From Pseudonocardia kunmingensis (GTDB taxonomy: Bacteria; Actinomycetota; Actinomycetes; Mycobacteriales; Pseudonocardiaceae), in the NCBI RefSeq assembly GCF_006716445.1, contig NZ_VFPA01000009.1, forward strand, positions 1-64,000: a DNA stretch of 64,000 bases. The letters are read 5' to 3'. Of the stretch, positions 1 through 10,224 are shown piece after piece. A model generated the notes under the pieces. That model did not search any database. It worked only from the letters and a program-made list of their open reading frames with translations, and was not told where the DNA came from. A program made the translations under genes and the position numbers. Each line of letters begins with the position of its first letter. The stretch's first letter is position 1.

Positions 1-384
1 GACGCTGTCGCCGTGGGTGATCAGCACCTGGTCCATGAGCCCGTTCATCAGCGTGAGGCCGTGGCCGTGGGGGCCGTGGCCGTCGGAAAGTTCGAGGATG
101 GGCCGCCAATGGCCGTGATCGCTGATTCGGACTCGGGCTCGGCGCATGCCCGTACCCAGCAGCTCCACCTCGGCGGTCACCGTCACGGTCGCATCGTCGA
201 TGCCGGCTGGATACGCGTGTTCGATGGCGTTGGTCACGGCCTCGCTCACCCCGTAGGTGATGTCGTCGCCGGGCTGGTCGGGCCAGCTCTCCCGCTCGAG
301 CCAGTGCCGAAGGTGCAGCCGAGCGGTGCGTGCTGCCACCGGGATGGCTGGCAGCAGCATGTGTAGCGGGCTGTTGCGGGTCAC
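1..384 (-). CDS. Anti-sigma regulatory factor, HATPase domain (partial at window edge)
   Basis: This is a serine/threonine kinase-type anti-sigma factor of the RsbW/SpoIIAB group, cytoplasmic, expected to bind or phosphorylate an antagonist and hold a sigma factor. In the visible part, an N-box-like stretch (GVSEAVTNAIEHAYP) is followed by a D-box-like ISDHGHW and a glycine-rich GHGLTLMNGL lid. The 3' end lies outside the window. I chose the GTG at 384; a TTG at 390 and an AAGGAG element just upstream are also compatible. The gene follows the STAS gene on the same strand by about 70 bases, the usual partner-switching pair. The family is clear; the target sigma factor is not visible. Confidence 0.75.
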   Translation of the reverse strand, partial: MTRNSPLHMLLPAIPVAARTARLHLRHWLERESWPDQPGDDITYGVSEAVTNAIEHAYPAGIDDATVTVTAEVELLGTGMRRARVRISDHGHWRPILELSDGHGPHGHGLTLMNGLMDQVLITHGDSV

Positions 385-456
385 GCTCAATGTCTTGCCC
401 GACTCCTTCGCCGCCGCTGAAGCGGCGTCGGGGGCCGCGTTACCCGTTGGTGAAGG

Positions 457-858
457 TCAATCCACATCTGCGGCGCGGTCGAGCTCCTGCAGCGCGTCGT
501 GCACGCTGGGGCTGCTGGTCAGCATCTTGTCCAGGCCGGTGATCTCAAGGGGGCGGGTGGCGTGTCGGTTGTCGGCGGTGACGAACCGGACTTTCAGCTC
601 GCGGTCACCGGCGAACGCTTGGACCTCGAGCAACACCTTGAGCCCGGGTGACCCGAGGAAGGTCACGCCGGTCAGGTCCACCACCAGCAGCCGGCAGGGC
701 TTCTTGGCCACGTATTCCACGATCGCCGGGAGCAGCTGCGGTGCGGTGAGCATGTCGACCTCACCGACCACCGATACCACCACCGCGTCCGTGGACGCGG
801 CGCGACCCGTGACGATCAGCGCCTCACCGCCAGGACCGGGACGTTGACCGCTGCTCAC
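457..858 (-). CDS. STAS-domain anti-sigma factor antagonist
   Basis: About 133 residues, a typical size for a single-STAS-domain antagonist. The core reads VVVSVVGEVDMLTAPQL, then LLVVDLTGVTFLGSPGLKVL, which is the conserved STAS phosphorylation loop with Ser as acceptor (G-S-P-G-L). Such proteins bind the HATPase anti-sigma factor when dephosphorylated and release the sigma factor. The HATPase gene lies immediately downstream on the same strand, so the two probably form a partner-switching module. I chose GTG at 858 because it begins the conserved part; an upstream extension to 975 is Arg-rich and does not look coding. Confidence 0.75.
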   Translation of the reverse strand: MSSGQRPGPGGEALIVTGRAASTDAVVVSVVGEVDMLTAPQLLPAIVEYVAKKPCRLLVVDLTGVTFLGSPGLKVLLEVQAFAGDRELKVRFVTADNRHATRPLEITGLDKMLTSSPSVHDALQELDRAADVD

Positions 859-1042
859 GAGAAAGGACAGTAGCGTCGCTGCCCCCGAGCAGCGACCTGG
901 TGATCGACACACCGCCCGGTGGACGGCGGCTCGAACCACCGAGCGAGCGCCATCGTCCGTGGCTAGGGCCGGCACCTGAGCTGACGGCCAGCGTGGTGGC
1001 TGCTATGAACAGCCCTCCGTCCCAGCTGGCGCTCGCAGGGGC

Positions 1043-1402
1043 CTACTGTGGTGGCCGACGGCCCCGCTCCTCCGCTGGAGATGCTGTCTCGTCCAAGGTG
1101 GCGATGGTGTCGCCGCGCTCCTCGAGCACGGCCTCTCGCAGCACCGCCGCGGTGCCGCTGATCAATCCCAATCCGCGCTCCAGCTCTTCGGCCGCGTGGC
1201 GCAGCTCGACCGGCACAAGGGACTCGGAGCGCCGACCTAGCCCGTCGAGTACGGCCACCGCGTCGGCGATCCGGGCGCGCGCGAGATCCGCTTGTCGGTA
1301 GGCGTCTCCAACGTGTTCGGCGGCGCCTGACAACACGGCTCGGTTCTCGTCTCGGACCCGCCGCCTCGGCGACCTCGAGGCTGGGGACGCGGCTGCTTCA
1401 GC
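1043..1402 (-). pseudogene. Hypothetical helical protein, 3' part, interrupted by the Tn3-type transposon
   Basis: A minus-strand frame with good coding character (alternating Ala/Glu/Arg helical sequence, for example ELRHAAEELERGLGL) is cut at its 5' side by the transposon inverted repeat at 1408. The residues upstream of 1407 come from transposon DNA. If the transposon and one copy of the 5-bp duplication are removed, the same reading frame continues for about 30 codons into 13117-13207 (reading ...ADRLVELRADR then AAEAAASPASRS). The function is not recognised. No start codon is visible in the upstream fragment, so the 5' end is either further altered or the gene was already damaged. Confidence 0.5.
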
Positions 1403-1407
1403 TGCTC
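1403..1407. repeat. Target-site duplication, left copy (TGCTC)
   Basis: The five bases TGCTC directly abut the left inverted repeat at 1408. The same five bases abut the right inverted repeat at 13112-13116. A 5-bp duplication is the hallmark of Tn3-family transposition and shows that the element arrived as one unit. Confidence 0.9.
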
Positions 1408-1446
1408 GGGGTTGCCGTAGCACCCGGGACAAATCGGGCGGATATG
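1408..1446 (+). repeat. Tn3-type terminal inverted repeat, left (IRL)
   Basis: Begins GGGGTTGCCGTAG and ends ATCGGGCGGATATG. Its inverted partner is at 13073-13111, with four mismatches over 39 bases. The GGGG start and 38-39 bp length match the Tn3 family. Confidence 0.9.
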
Positions 1447-1494
1447 CCTGAGTAGGGTCCTGACCTCGACGTTCGGGGGCGGGAGGGTGGCCGG

Positions 1495-4400
1495 GTGGCC
1501 GGTGCGGTGTTCAGCGACGAGGAGCTGGAGGGGCTGCGGCGGTTCCCGGAGATCGGCCGGGAGGAGCTGTTTCGGTTCTTCCGGCTGACCCCGGCGGATG
1601 TGGCGTTCGTTGACCCTGGGCGGGGTCGGGGGCCGGCGGACCGGCTGGGGCTGGCAGTCGCCTTGTGCACCCTGCCGTGGCTGGGGTTCGTGCCCGACGA
1701 CGTCGCCTCCGCACCGCGCGCGGCGGTGGCGCGGCTGGCCGAGCAGCTGGGCATCGACCCGGACGTGATCGGGTCCTACGGTCGGCGCGCGAAGACCCGC
1801 ACGGACCATCAGCGACTGGCCGCGCAGTACCTGGGGTGGCGCCAGGCCGGTTCGCTGGAGCTCAAGGAACTCGACGAGTTCCTCCTGGCCCGGGCGATGG
1901 AACATGACTTGCCGAGCCTGTTGTTCCGGCTGGCGAGCGAGTATCTGATCTCGGCGAAGGTGATCCGGCCGGGGCCGGTCACGGTGGTCAAACGAGTCGC
2001 GCACGCCCGGGAGCTTGCCCGGCAGGAGACCTACGACCGGCTGGCTCACGCGTTGACCACCGAACGCTGTACCGCCCTCGACGACCTGCTGGCGGTCGAC
2101 GCGGCGATCGGGACGACCCGGCTGCGCTGGTTGAACACCGGTCCGGTGGGGGCCTCCCCGGCCGCGGTGAAAGCCGAGGTCGCCAAGCTCGGGTTTCTGC
2201 GCGGGATGGGCGCGCACACCTTGGACTTGTCGAGCCTGCCGGCCGAGCGGCGCCGGTTCCTGGCCACGGTGGGCCGGCGGCTGACCGCCCAAGCCTTGCA
2301 GCGGCGTGAGCCGCAGCGCCGGTATCCGATCCTGCTCACGTTGGTGGCGCAGTCGGCCACCGGGGTCCTCGACGAGGTCGTCGCGCTGTTCGACCAGGCC
2401 GTGTCGGCGCGCGAGAGCAAGGCCGGTGACCGGATGCGCGACGCGCTGGCCGAGCGGGCCACCGCAGGGGAGGACCGGCAGGGGTTGTTGGACGCGATCC
2501 TGGCCATCGCCGCCGACCCAGCGGTCCCCGACGAGGAGGTCGGCGGGCTGGTCCGCGGCGAGCGGATCGGATGGCAGCGGCTACGCGCAGCACAAGCGAC
2601 CGCGTTGCCGCCGCTGCCGCGCGATCACGGGCGCCTGGCCGCCCTGGACGCTTCGTACGGGTATCTGCGGCAGTTCACCCCGCAGGTGCTCGAGACTGTG
2701 GTCTTCGCCGGCGGCACCGCGGCCGGTGACTTGCTTGCGGCAGTGGGGCTGCTGCGCGAGCTCAACGCCACCGGCGCCCGCAAGGTCCCCGCCGCCGCAC
2801 CGGTCGGGTTCGTGCCCACCCGCTGGCGCGGCTACCTGGACACCGCGGCCGCGTGCGGCAACACCAGCAGCTACCGCCACTACTGGGAGCTGTGCGTGCT
2901 GCTGGCGCTGCGCGATGGCCTGCGCTCGGGCGATGTGTGGGTGCCCGGGTCGCGCCGCTACGCCGATCCGGGCGCCTCCCTGCTGACCCCGGAGCAGTGG
3001 GACCAGCAGCGAGCCGAGTTCTGCCGGTTGGTGGGTAGACCCGCCGAGGCCACCGGCGGGCTGGCCGCGCTCGAGGACGAGCTGCACGCCGCCCTCGGCG
3101 AGCTCGAGGCCACCCTGGCCGACGGCGACGGTCCGGTCCGCCTCGACGACGCGGGCGAGCTGGTGATCTCCCCGCTGTCCGCGGAGGACATCCCGGCCGA
3201 GGCTGTGGCACTCAAGACCGAGCTGACCGAGATGCTGCCGTTCGCCCCGATCGTGTCGTTGCTGATCGAACTCGACCGCCGCACCGGGTTCCTGGACTGC
3301 TTCACCCACGCCGGCGGCAAGCAGACCCGAAGCGCGGAGCTCAAGCGCAACCTGATCGCGGTGCTCCTGAGCCATGCCACCAACCTGGGGCTGACCCGGA
3401 TGGCCGATGCCTGCGGCATCAGCTACGACATCCTGGCCTGGGCCGAGGAGTGGTACGTGCGCGAGGAGACCCTGCGCGCGGCGAACCTGGCGCTGATCGG
3501 CTACCACCAGAACCTGCCGCTGACCCCGATCTTCGGCACCGGCACCCTGTCGTCCTCGGACGGACAGCGCTTCCCCACCCGCGGCAAGTCCACCACCGCC
3601 CGGCCGATGAACCGCTACTTCGCGCACGAAGGCCTCTCGACCTACAGCGCGGTCACCGACCAGCACACCACCTACGGCACCAAGGTCATCGTGGCGACCA
3701 AGCGGGAGGCGCACTACGTGCTCGACGAGATCCTCGGCAACGCCGCCGACGTCCCGATCACCGAGCACGCCACCGACACCCACGGGGTGACCTTGGTCAA
3801 CTTCGGGTTATTCGATCTGCTCGGGCTGCAGCTCTCTCCACGCATCCGCGACCTCGGCAAGATCACTCTGTACCGGACCGGGTCGAAGTCCGACGCCGAG
3901 GCGGCGTTCCCGCACGCCGGGCCGCTGCTGACCCGCCGGGCGAACCTGGAGCTGGTGGCCGAACATTGGGATGATCTGCTCCGGCTGGCCGGCTCACTGA
4001 AGTTCGGGCACGCCACCGCCTCGCTGCTGGTCGGCAAACTCTCCGCGTCGGGCCGGCAGAACGCCCTGGCCGCGGCGCTCAAAGAATACGGGGCCCTCCG
4101 AAGAACGATCTTCGCCGCGCGCTACTTGTCCGACCCCTCGTACCGGCGCAAGATCGCCCGGCAGCTCAATAAGGGCGAGTCGCTGCACGCGCTCAAGCGC
4201 GACCTGCTCTACGCCCACGAAGGAGCCATCCGCGGCCGCCACCTCGAGGCGCAGACCGAACAAGCCTGGTGCCTGACCCTGGCCACCAATGCCGTCGTCA
4301 CCTGGACGACCGAGTACTACGGCCTGGCATTGGACTCGCTGCGCCGCTCCGGACGCCGCGTCGACGACGAAGTCTTGGCCCACGTCTCCCCGGCGCACAG

Positions 4401-4509
4401 CGAGAACATCAACTTCTTCGGCGCCATCGAGGTCGACATCGACGCCGAGCTCGCACAGCTCGGCCCCACCGGCTATCGACCACTCCGGGCGCCCGACACC
4501 CTGTTCTGA
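1495..4509 (+). CDS. tnpA: Tn3-family DDE transposase
   Basis: About 1004 residues, full length for the Tn3 family. The enzyme binds the terminal repeats and performs replicative transposition to a cointegrate. An N-terminal DUF4158-type DNA-binding region (FSDEELEGLRRFPEIGREEL) leads into the DDE_Tnp_Tn3 catalytic part from about residue 560 (SLLIELDRRTGFLDCFTH, later SSDGQRFPTRGKST, and the acidic EHATDTHG stretch). It starts with GTG at 1495, about 50 bases inside the left repeat, and reads away from that end. The frame is unbroken to TGA at 4509. The resolvase that would complete transposition is at the far right end. Confidence 0.95.
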   Translation: MAGAVFSDEELEGLRRFPEIGREELFRFFRLTPADVAFVDPGRGRGPADRLGLAVALCTLPWLGFVPDDVASAPRAAVARLAEQLGIDPDVIGSYGRRAKTRTDHQRLAAQYLGWRQAGSLELKELDEFLLARAMEHDLPSLLFRLASEYLISAKVIRPGPVTVVKRVAHARELARQETYDRLAHALTTERCTALDDLLAVDAAIGTTRLRWLNTGPVGASPAAVKAEVAKLGFLRGMGAHTLDLSSLPAERRRFLATVGRRLTAQALQRREPQRRYPILLTLVAQSATGVLDEVVALFDQAVSARESKAGDRMRDALAERATAGEDRQGLLDAILAIAADPAVPDEEVGGLVRGERIGWQRLRAAQATALPPLPRDHGRLAALDASYGYLRQFTPQVLETVVFAGGTAAGDLLAAVGLLRELNATGARKVPAAAPVGFVPTRWRGYLDTAAACGNTSSYRHYWELCVLLALRDGLRSGDVWVPGSRRYADPGASLLTPEQWDQQRAEFCRLVGRPAEATGGLAALEDELHAALGELEATLADGDGPVRLDDAGELVISPLSAEDIPAEAVALKTELTEMLPFAPIVSLLIELDRRTGFLDCFTHAGGKQTRSAELKRNLIAVLLSHATNLGLTRMADACGISYDILAWAEEWYVREETLRAANLALIGYHQNLPLTPIFGTGTLSSSDGQRFPTRGKSTTARPMNRYFAHEGLSTYSAVTDQHTTYGTKVIVATKREAHYVLDEILGNAADVPITEHATDTHGVTLVNFGLFDLLGLQLSPRIRDLGKITLYRTGSKSDAEAAFPHAGPLLTRRANLELVAEHWDDLLRLAGSLKFGHATASLLVGKLSASGRQNALAAALKEYGALRRTIFAARYLSDPSYRRKIARQLNKGESLHALKRDLLYAHEGAIRGRHLEAQTEQAWCLTLATNAVVTWTTEYYGLALDSLRRSGRRVDDEVLAHVSPAHSENINFFGAIEVDIDAELAQLGPTGYRPLRAPDTLF

Positions 4510-4871
4510 TTGGACGTTTCCGGCCGTCCCAGCTGACGATCGGCTAGCGGGACGGGCAGCGTGGCGCCGGGAATGTGGCGGCCGCGGCACGGCGGAAGCA
4601 CATCGCGGTGGAACCCGAAGTCGGGTTGGGAGAGTGCTGCACTGTCGACCGCACCCCGGCCTCCAGCGCCCGTTGCAGCGTGAACACCGCCTGCGTGTGG
4701 ATGGCGGGCATGGCGTCGAGGACGAGCTCGTCGTCGCCGAGGAGGACCTACCGTCCGACGTCGAGGAGCGGCTCGGGAACGCGCCAAGACGAGGCGCACC
4801 CTCGCCCCCTCGCCCGAAAGGGTGGTTATGGGAAGTCACTGACGCAGGCGTACCGCAGGCGTACCGCAGGG

Positions 4872-5041
4872 GTGCGCCGGGAGATGCTCACCGCCGCTCG
4901 GCAGGAGATCGTCCGGATGCGGGACGAGAGGGAGCTGGAGGACGAGGTGTTCCGGCAGGTGCAGCGCGAACTCCGACCTCAAGGAGACGACCCTCCTACG
5001 CGAGCTGACGCACGGTCACCGTGCGGCGAAGAAGGGAGATG
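4872..5041 (+). pseudogene. C-terminal fragment of a Na+/H+ antiporter-like protein
   Basis: The frame reads REMLTAARQEIVRMRDE, then ELEDEVFRQVQREL, and after a one-base slip DLKETTLLREL. This resembles the cytoplasmic tail of CPA1-type Na+/H+ antiporters, where a long helix carries 'D-E-V-x-R-x-V-Q-R-E-L-D-L'. An extra C near 4975 breaks the frame. No membrane domain remains upstream, so this is a relic inside the transposon. The region 4510-4871 between it and the transposase holds only short, unconvincing frames. Confidence 0.4.
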
Positions 5042-5125
5042 CCCCGCCCGCGGCGCACAGCGTGACCGTGCCGACCGTGGAACGGTGCGGGGAGCGGGGA
5101 GAGACCCTCTGCGCGCGGCACCGGC

Positions 5126-6241
5126 TCAGCTGCCGGCGGCCGGTCGCAGCAGCACCGGTCCGGCGTCGATCGGGGTCCGGAACACGTGGTACGGCCGTTC
5201 GCGGAGATCCTGGCCGCCCTGGTAGGCGGCTTGGCGGTGCAGCTGGTTGGCGGTGACGTAGAGGTATCGGTCGGTGCCCACCGACAGGGTATCCGGGAAC
5301 AACAACCGGGGATCGTGCACCACCGTCTCCCACTGTCCGTCCGCCAGCCGGCGCAGGATCGCGTTGTGCTCGTAGGCCGTGGCGTAGAGCGTGCCCGCAT
5401 CGTCGGTCTCGAGGCCGTCCGACGCGCTGCCCTTGTCACCTTCGGCGATCACGGTGGCGGCCACCGCGTCGTCGTCGAGGGAGGGGTCCAGCAGCGCGTC
5501 GACCGAGACGCTCCAGAGCCGCCGGGAGGCGAACGGGCAGTAGTAGAGCCGCGCGCCGTCGGAGGAGATCGCGATGCCGTCGGAACCGAGCGCGACCGGA
5601 CGGGGCGGCCCGTCCGTCGGGCGCACCATCCACGGGCGTCCCTCGATCACCGGGCGGAACGTGTCGAGGCCCTCGGGCTTGGTTGACGGGTGGTCGTGCA
5701 ACCGCCGCAGGCTCCGCCCGGACGCCAGGTCGACCACGATGATCCCGTTCGCGCCGCCGTCGGAGGAGTCCGTGATGAACGCCGTGCCTGCCTCGCCGCG
5801 GCGCAGGTCGAACCGGATGTCGTTGAGGTAGGTGGCCTCGAGCGCCACCTCGCGCGGCGGGACGATCGTCTGTACCACGGTGTCGGTGGTCAGGTCGATG
5901 CACACCAGCTTCGGCCCGCCCACCTGCGTGCGCTGGAACTGCGGGCTGCCGGTGTCCAGCGCCCAGAGCCGGTCGAGCGGGTCCACCACCACGCTCTGCA
6001 CCGACACCAGGGCCCGGTCGTCGGCGTCGTGGGCGGGATCGTTGGTCGCCTGGTCCGGATACGGCACGCACCCGCCGTCGCGGACCTCCATCACCGTTGC
6101 GGTGACGTCGTCGCCCCATTTCGGGAAGTTCACGAAGACCCTCCCGGTGTGCGACACCGTGACCCCGGTCGGCATCGGCCCTTCGAAGGTCGCGACGGTC
6201 TCCAGGGTGCCCAGCGGCTGATCGGCGGCGGCAGTGTTCAT
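5126..6241 (-). CDS. Major royal jelly/yellow-family protein (beta-propeller, SMP-30-like)
   Basis: About 371 residues. The sequence begins after MNTAAADQPLG with FEGPMPTGVTVSHTGRVFVNFPKWGDD (positions given by residues ~18-45), the family signature 'R-x-F-V-N-F-P-x-W', and contains ALDTGSPQFQ, YLNDIRFD and GIAISSDGARLYY propeller strands. Bacterial members are described as L-dopachrome-tautomerase-related or SMP-30/gluconolactonase-like, but their substrates are mostly unknown. The start at 6241 is backed by GAGGAG seven bases upstream. There is no signal peptide. The gene points away from the PfpI-formaldehyde dehydrogenase operon across a 476-base gap and may share its promoter region. Confidence 0.75.
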   Translation of the reverse strand: MNTAAADQPLGTLETVATFEGPMPTGVTVSHTGRVFVNFPKWGDDVTATVMEVRDGGCVPYPDQATNDPAHDADDRALVSVQSVVVDPLDRLWALDTGSPQFQRTQVGGPKLVCIDLTTDTVVQTIVPPREVALEATYLNDIRFDLRRGEAGTAFITDSSDGGANGIIVVDLASGRSLRRLHDHPSTKPEGLDTFRPVIEGRPWMVRPTDGPPRPVALGSDGIAISSDGARLYYCPFASRRLWSVSVDALLDPSLDDDAVAATVIAEGDKGSASDGLETDDAGTLYATAYEHNAILRRLADGQWETVVHDPRLLFPDTLSVGTDRYLYVTANQLHRQAAYQGGQDLRERPYHVFRTPIDAGPVLLRPAAGS

Positions 6242-6717
6242 GGGAGCTCCTCGGCGGGCGCGCATGTGGACCAGTCGTATACCCGGATGGGCCGGCACCA
6301 ATCCGTCACGGGTGCCAGGAGTGCAGAATCGGCGCAGCCACAGACTGGTTTCCTCCCTGGCGGCGACGCGCACGGGCACACCGTGGTTGCGGCCGCCCAC
6401 CTATGTGGGTCTTCGCAGGGTGGCACCCCACAGTCCGCCCCCGGGAGAACGATCACCGATGACCATCGAGAGCAGTTGCACCTGCAATTGGTCGACGGGT
6501 TGCTCGGCGCCGCCGAGCGCGCTCCCGCCGGGCGCGCGGCGCATCCCACCGGCGCTGCCAGGCAAGGGCACGAGCAACCATGTGGGCCACCGCCCGCACC
6601 GCCCGCACCGCCCGCCGATCCGCGTTGACCGCCACCCGGCGGGCGGTTTCGTCCCGGTCTGACCGGGCAGGCCTTCCACTCTGGTTCTGGCCACACTACG
6701 AGGAGGCGCCGATTCCC
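6242..6717. other. Divergent intergenic region in the transposon cargo
   Basis: This 476-base gap separates two divergently transcribed units and should hold both promoters. The frames that cross it are proline/arginine-rich and lack coding character. I see no convincing operator. The only firm element is the AGGAGG ribosome-binding site near 6700 for the PfpI gene. Confidence 0.5.
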
Positions 6718-7287
6718 ATGGCAGATGAGCTGCGCGGCCGGCGGGTCGCGATCCTGGCCACCGACGGTGTCGAGCAGGTCGAACTCACCCAGCCCCGCCA
6801 GGCGGTCGAGCAGGCCGGGGCGCAGGTGACCCTGCTGTCGATCCACACCGGACAGATTCAGTCGATGAACGCCGACATCGACAAGGGCGACACCTTCACC
6901 GTCGACCGGTTGGTCTCCGACGTCTCCGGCGACGACTTCGACGCCCTGATCCTGCCCGGCGGCACGGTCAACCCCGACGGGCTGCGGGTCAACCCGGACG
7001 CGGTGGGTTTCGTGCGGGAGTTCGTGGGCTCCGGTAAGCCGGTCGGCTCGCTGTGTCACGGGCCGTGGACGTTGGTCGAGGCCGGCGTGGTCCGCGGCCG
7101 CACGTTAACCTCGTTCCCCAGCATCCGCACCGACATCCGCAACGCCGGCGGCAACGTCGTCGACCAGGAGGTCGTCACCGACCAGGGCCTGGTCACCAGC
7201 CGCGACCCCAACGACCTGCCCGCGTTCTGCTCCAAGATCGTCGAAGAGTTCGCCGAAGGCCGCCACCGCGCCCCCACCCAGACCTGA
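6718..7287 (+). CDS. DJ-1/PfpI-family protein (type 1 glutamine amidotransferase fold)
   Basis: 189 residues, the usual length for PfpI/YhbO-type proteins, cytoplasmic. The fold is shown by RVAILATDGVEQVELT at the start, ALILPGGTVNPDGLR in the middle and the nucleophile elbow VGSLCHGPW with Cys113-His114. Family members act as stress proteins, proteases or deglycases acting on glyoxal-type adducts; the exact activity cannot be read from sequence. It is the first gene of the cargo operon. An AGGAGG sits about 12 bases before the ATG. Its neighbour 30 bases downstream is a formaldehyde dehydrogenase, so a role in reactive-aldehyde protection is a fair inference. Confidence 0.85.
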   Translation: MADELRGRRVAILATDGVEQVELTQPRQAVEQAGAQVTLLSIHTGQIQSMNADIDKGDTFTVDRLVSDVSGDDFDALILPGGTVNPDGLRVNPDAVGFVREFVGSGKPVGSLCHGPWTLVEAGVVRGRTLTSFPSIRTDIRNAGGNVVDQEVVTDQGLVTSRDPNDLPAFCSKIVEEFAEGRHRAPTQT

Positions 7288-7317
7288 ACCGAACCCCATC
7301 CGCCAGAGGAGAAGAAC

Positions 7318-8457
7318 ATGAAGGCACTGGTCTACAACGGCCCCCGCGACGTCAGCGTCTCCGAGGTTCCCGACGCGCGTATCGAGCGGCCCACCGACGT
7401 CCTGGTGAAGATCACGTCCACCAATATCTGCGGGTCGGACCTGCACATGTACGAAGGGCGCACCGACTTCGACAAGGGCCGCATCTTCGGCCACGAGAAC
7501 CTCGGCGAGGTCATCGAGGTCGGCGACGGGATCGACAAGATCCGGGTCGGGGACATGGTGTCCGTCCCGTTCAACGTCTCCTGCGGGCACTGTCGCAACT
7601 GTGAGCACGGACTGACCAACTACTGCCTGACCGCGAACGTCGACGGTGTCGCCGGCGGCGCCTACGGGTTCGCCGACATGGGCGGCTGGGCCGGCGGCCA
7701 AGCCGAGTACCTGCGCATCCCGTGGGGCGACCTCCAGTGCCTGCGCCTGCCCGAGGACGCCAAGGAGAAGCAGAACGACTACACGATGCTCTCCGACATC
7801 CTGCCCACCGGCTGGCACGCGGTGGAGATGTCGGGTCTGGTTCCCGGCGAGACCATCGTGATCTACGGGGGCGGCCCGGTCGGTCTGATGGCCGCGCTGT
7901 CCGCGTCGGTGAAGGGCGCGGCGAAGGTGATGGTCGTCGACCGCCACCCCGACCGGCTGCGCCTGGCCGAGCAGATCGGAGCGATCCCGATCGACGACTC
8001 GAAGGGCTCCCCGGTCGACCAGGTCATGGAGCAGACAGGCGGCCGAGGTGCCGACCGCGGCGCCGAGTGCGTCGGCTACCAGGCCCACGACCCCCAAGGC
8101 AACGAGGACAACGCGCTGACCCTCAACAACCTGGTCGCCTCGGTGAAGTTCACCGGCGGCATCGGCACCGTCGGCGTGTTCGTCCCCCAGGACCCCGGCG
8201 CGCCGGACGAGTTGGCCCAGCAGGGCAAGGCCCGCTTCGACTTCGGCTCCTTCTGGTTCAAGGGCCAGCAGATGGGCTGCGGGCAGGCCCCGGTCAAACG
8301 CTACAACCGCCACCTGCGCGACCTCATCGCCGAAAACAAGATCACACCGTCCTGGATCGTGTCCCACAACCTGACCCTCGACCAGGCACCGGAGGCCTAC
8401 CAGCACTTCGACGCCCGCGACGACGGCTGGACCAAGGTCGTGCTCAACCCCGCGTGA
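7318..8457 (+). CDS. fdhA: Glutathione-independent formaldehyde dehydrogenase (zinc MDR family)
   Basis: 379 residues, close to Pseudomonas putida FdhA in plan. It oxidises formaldehyde or other aldehydes with NAD+ in the cytoplasm. Catalytic zinc ligands are visible at Cys38 (ICGSD) and His59 (FGHEN); the structural zinc lobe has Cys89, Cys92, Cys95 and Cys103. The nucleotide-binding motif is YGGGPVGL. The long insertion QDPGAPDELAQQGKARFDFG is typical of this subfamily, as opposed to ordinary alcohol dehydrogenases. It sits 30 bases after PfpI with an AGGAG site before ATG. Substrate could also be another aldehyde or alcohol. Confidence 0.88.
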   Translation: MKALVYNGPRDVSVSEVPDARIERPTDVLVKITSTNICGSDLHMYEGRTDFDKGRIFGHENLGEVIEVGDGIDKIRVGDMVSVPFNVSCGHCRNCEHGLTNYCLTANVDGVAGGAYGFADMGGWAGGQAEYLRIPWGDLQCLRLPEDAKEKQNDYTMLSDILPTGWHAVEMSGLVPGETIVIYGGGPVGLMAALSASVKGAAKVMVVDRHPDRLRLAEQIGAIPIDDSKGSPVDQVMEQTGGRGADRGAECVGYQAHDPQGNEDNALTLNNLVASVKFTGGIGTVGVFVPQDPGAPDELAQQGKARFDFGSFWFKGQQMGCGQAPVKRYNRHLRDLIAENKITPSWIVSHNLTLDQAPEAYQHFDARDDGWTKVVLNPA

Positions 8458-8497
8458 ACAACCGGGTGCCGCGAGAAACGGACGGGGAAGGGGAACG

Positions 8498-8911
8498 ATG
8501 AGACAGGTCGAGACAGTGACCCTCGACGATGCCCGCAGGGTGATCGCCGCGGGCGAGCAGAAGGCCCGCGAGATCGGGTCGCCGAGCAACGTGGCGGTGG
8601 TCGACACGGGCGGGAACCTGGTCGCACACATCCGGATGGACGACGCCTGGATGGGCAGCATCGACATTTCGATCAACAAGGCGTTCACCGCGCGGGCCTT
8701 CGACACCTCGACCGGTGACCTCGCGAAGAACTCCCAGCCCGGCGAGCAGTTCTACGGCATCAGCGACTCCAACCACGGCCGCGTGATGATCTTCGCCGGA
8801 GGTTTGCCGCTGCACGGGAGCAACGACAACGTCGTCGGCGGGGTCGGAGTCTCCGGGGGCACCGGCGAGCAGGACCAGATCGTCGTCGAGGCCGCCAAGG
8901 CCGCGTTCTGA
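8498..8911 (+). CDS. GlcG/HbpS-family protein (heme-binding-like domain)
   Basis: 137 residues, typical for the GlcG/HbpS family. The conserved core NVAVVDTGGNLVAHIRMD, then DISINKAFTARAF and VVGGVGVSGGTGEQD are all present. Some relatives bind heme and serve in redox sensing, while many sit in catabolic operons with unknown function. There is no signal peptide, so this copy is cytoplasmic, unlike Streptomyces HbpS. It lies 40 bases after fdhA in the same operon. Confidence 0.85.
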   Translation: MRQVETVTLDDARRVIAAGEQKAREIGSPSNVAVVDTGGNLVAHIRMDDAWMGSIDISINKAFTARAFDTSTGDLAKNSQPGEQFYGISDSNHGRVMIFAGGLPLHGSNDNVVGGVGVSGGTGEQDQIVVEAAKAAF

Positions 8912-8955
8912 CCCCCGAGCCCGCCGACCGTCCCGGCCGTGCGCCAGGAGTGCCG

Positions 8956-9876
<921 letters not shown>

Positions 9877-9912
9877 CAGCCCGCGCACAACGTCCTTCGA
9901 AGGAGATCGATC

Positions 9913-10221
9913 ATGGCTGAACCAGTGACCGTGGGGCTTCTCGTGCGGATCGAGGCGCTACCCGGCCGAGAAGGCGACGTCGAGAACTTCCTGCAGCAGG
10001 GGCTCGGCATCGTGGAGCAGGAGCCCAACACGGTGCGGTGGTTCGCCATCCGCTTCGGGCCCTCGTCCTTCGGCATCTACGACGCCTTTCCCGACGACTC
10101 CGGTCGCCAGGCCCACCTCTCCGGCGACGTCGCCCAAGCCCTCGCCGACAACACCGGCACCCTGTTCGCCCAGCCCACCATCGAACCGGTCGACGTGATC
10201 GCAGAAAAGCCACCGATCTGA
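9913..10221 (+). CDS. Antibiotic biosynthesis monooxygenase (ABM)-domain protein
   Basis: 102 residues with a dimeric ferredoxin-like ABM fold: VGLLVRIEALPGREGDVENFL at the start (residues ~6-26), then TVRWFAIRF and FGIYDAFPDDSGRQAH. Members are cofactor-free monooxygenases, heme degraders or simple stress proteins. An AAGGAG lies seven bases before ATG. The gene is in the cargo operon, 36 bases after the amidohydrolase, and is followed by a strong hairpin. Its specific reaction cannot be assigned. Confidence 0.8.
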   Translation: MAEPVTVGLLVRIEALPGREGDVENFLQQGLGIVEQEPNTVRWFAIRFGPSSFGIYDAFPDDSGRQAHLSGDVAQALADNTGTLFAQPTIEPVDVIAEKPPI

Positions 10222-10224
10222 TCA

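Noticed and set aside
2581-3783. Long open frame on the minus strand opposite the transposase (400 residues)
   Set aside because: It is antisense to an intact transposase, is Gly/Val/Arg-rich with no motif, and reflects the high third-position GC of the real gene.
5126-6400. Upstream extension of the royal-jelly-type protein to 6400
   Set aside because: The extra 53 residues are not protein-like, and a good ribosome-binding site fits the ATG at 6241.
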